From positions 1 through 6,798 of the forward strand of contig DALTWG010000071.1 in assembly GCA_029987245.1 (NCBI GenBank): a stretch of 6,798 nucleotides of DNA, in the 5' to 3' direction. Under the pieces are notes generated by a model that did not search any database, was not told where the DNA came from, and saw only the letters and a list, made by a program, of their open reading frames with translations. This DNA is from Methanocorpusculum sp. (lineage in GTDB: Archaea > Halobacteriota > Methanomicrobia > Methanomicrobiales > Methanocorpusculaceae). Positions 6,617 through 6,798 of the stretch are shown piece by piece (the stretch's first letter is position 1; the number at the start of each line of letters is the position of its first letter). The position numbers and the translations under genes were made by a program.

Positions 6617-6645
6617 ATTATATTAGTCGGGATAGGTATTGAGAA
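6617..6645 (-). promoter_or_regulatory. Putative promoter of the four-gene operon
   Basis: On the minus strand TATAAT (6622-6617) is a perfect match to a bacterial -10 box, with TTCTCA (6645-6640), four of six matches to the -35 box, 17 bases upstream. Transcription would begin at or next to the ATG at 6609, giving a leaderless mRNA, consistent with the missing ribosome binding site. The AT-rich block 6615-6625 is nearly palindromic and could instead be an archaeal TATA element for either strand, though its distance to the ATG is then too short for this start. Confidence 0.4.
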
Positions 6646-6662
6646 TTATGGTTGAGGTGGCT

Positions 6663-6743
6663 TTGCACAATAATTCAATCCTGCACAAAAATTAATTCAA
6701 AATGATATTTCTGCACAAAAATTATACTCCCTGCACAAAAATT
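6663..6743 (+). repeat. Array of four 13-bp direct repeats, CTGCACAAAAATT
   Basis: Three exact copies lie at 6681-6693, 6711-6723 and 6731-6743, and a fourth at 6663-6675 has two mismatches (TTGCACAATAATT). Start-to-start distances are 18, 30 and 20 bases, roughly two, three and two turns of the DNA helix, which suits a protein binding one face of the DNA. All copies face the same way and lie upstream of the operon promoter. An operator or activator array is the simplest reading; iterons of an origin are possible. The repeats are seen directly, the role is inferred. Confidence 0.8.
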
Positions 6744-6752
6744 CGTGTAACT

Positions 6753-6791
6753 ATTCAGCCTTATGTATGGTGCTGAATTTTTTATCTTTTT
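6753..6791 (+). terminator. Hairpin with T-runs, plus-strand terminator-like
   Basis: ATTCAGC (6753-6759) pairs with GCTGAAT (6772-6778) around 12 bases, and T-runs at 6778-6783 and 6787-6791 follow on the plus strand. The stem is short and only partly GC, so it is a moderate candidate. No plus-strand gene is visible upstream that it could end, so it may terminate a short RNA from the repeat region or insulate a gene lying beyond the right edge. Confidence 0.45.
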
Positions 6792-6798
6792 GGCTTTT

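Larger units (their letters stand above)
6610..6798. promoter_or_regulatory. AT-rich regulatory region upstream of the operon
   Basis: This 189-bp stretch holds no convincing gene. From the operon outward it contains the putative promoter (6617-6645), four 13-bp direct repeats (6663-6743) and a hairpin with T-runs on the plus strand (6753-6791). It is visibly richer in A and T than the coding DNA. Its content suggests regulation of the minus-strand operon, possibly with a short plus-strand transcript. Confidence 0.6.

Noticed and set aside
6663..6743. CRISPR array
   Set aside because: The repeats are only 13 bp with 5 to 17 bp between them, too short and irregular for CRISPR repeats and spacers, and no cas gene is present.
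6702..6776. Plus-strand 24-codon open frame across the repeats, ending inside the hairpin stem
   Set aside because: It has an ATG and a clean stop, but no ribosome binding site, and its residues are dictated by the repeats and AT-rich sequence. I see no sign of a real peptide.

Overview
The window looks like a piece of an anaerobe's chromosome, most likely a methanogenic archaeon of the Methanomicrobia type. The reasons are an HdrA-type iron-sulfur flavoprotein, a DUF116 protein, an MtnA whose catalytic loop has the form I associate with archaeal homologues, and a UvrA resembling those of methanogens. In both transcription units the first gene lacks a ribosome binding site while two operon-internal genes have strong ones, a pattern common in archaea. 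An anaerobic bacterium is not excluded: there is a perfect TATAAT box in front of the minus-strand operon. The domain-level assignment is inference.

Layout. Positions 1-109 are a short AT-rich leader. uvrA (110-2914, +) encodes the DNA-damage sensor of nucleotide excision repair and appears intact. A 137-bp convergent gap (2915-3051) follows, rich in inverted repeats. Positions 3052-6609 hold a four-gene minus-strand operon, in transcription order: a gamma-class carbonic anhydrase family protein, a minimal HdrA-like flavoprotein, methylthioribose-1-phosphate isomerase (mtnA), and a membrane-anchored cysteine-rich DUF116 protein. The junctions are an 8-bp overlap, a 4-bp ATGA overlap and a stop codon directly abutting a start codon, so the four proteins are almost certainly made together. 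Positions 6610-6798 are an AT-rich regulatory region with four copies of a 13-bp direct repeat and, further right, a hairpin followed by T-runs that would work as a plus-strand terminator although no plus-strand gene is visible there.

How the genes may work together. uvrA is ordinary housekeeping. The operon is the accessory-looking part: it couples a hexapeptide-fold CO2/bicarbonate-type enzyme, an FAD/[4Fe-4S] electron-transfer protein without its usual HdrB/HdrC partners, a sugar-phosphate isomerase that salvages methylthioadenosine or 5'-deoxyadenosine products, and a probable membrane iron-sulfur protein. The HdrA-like and DUF116 proteins could form a membrane-associated redox pair, but nothing in the sequence proves it. 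I see no mobile element, CRISPR array, tRNA or rRNA.
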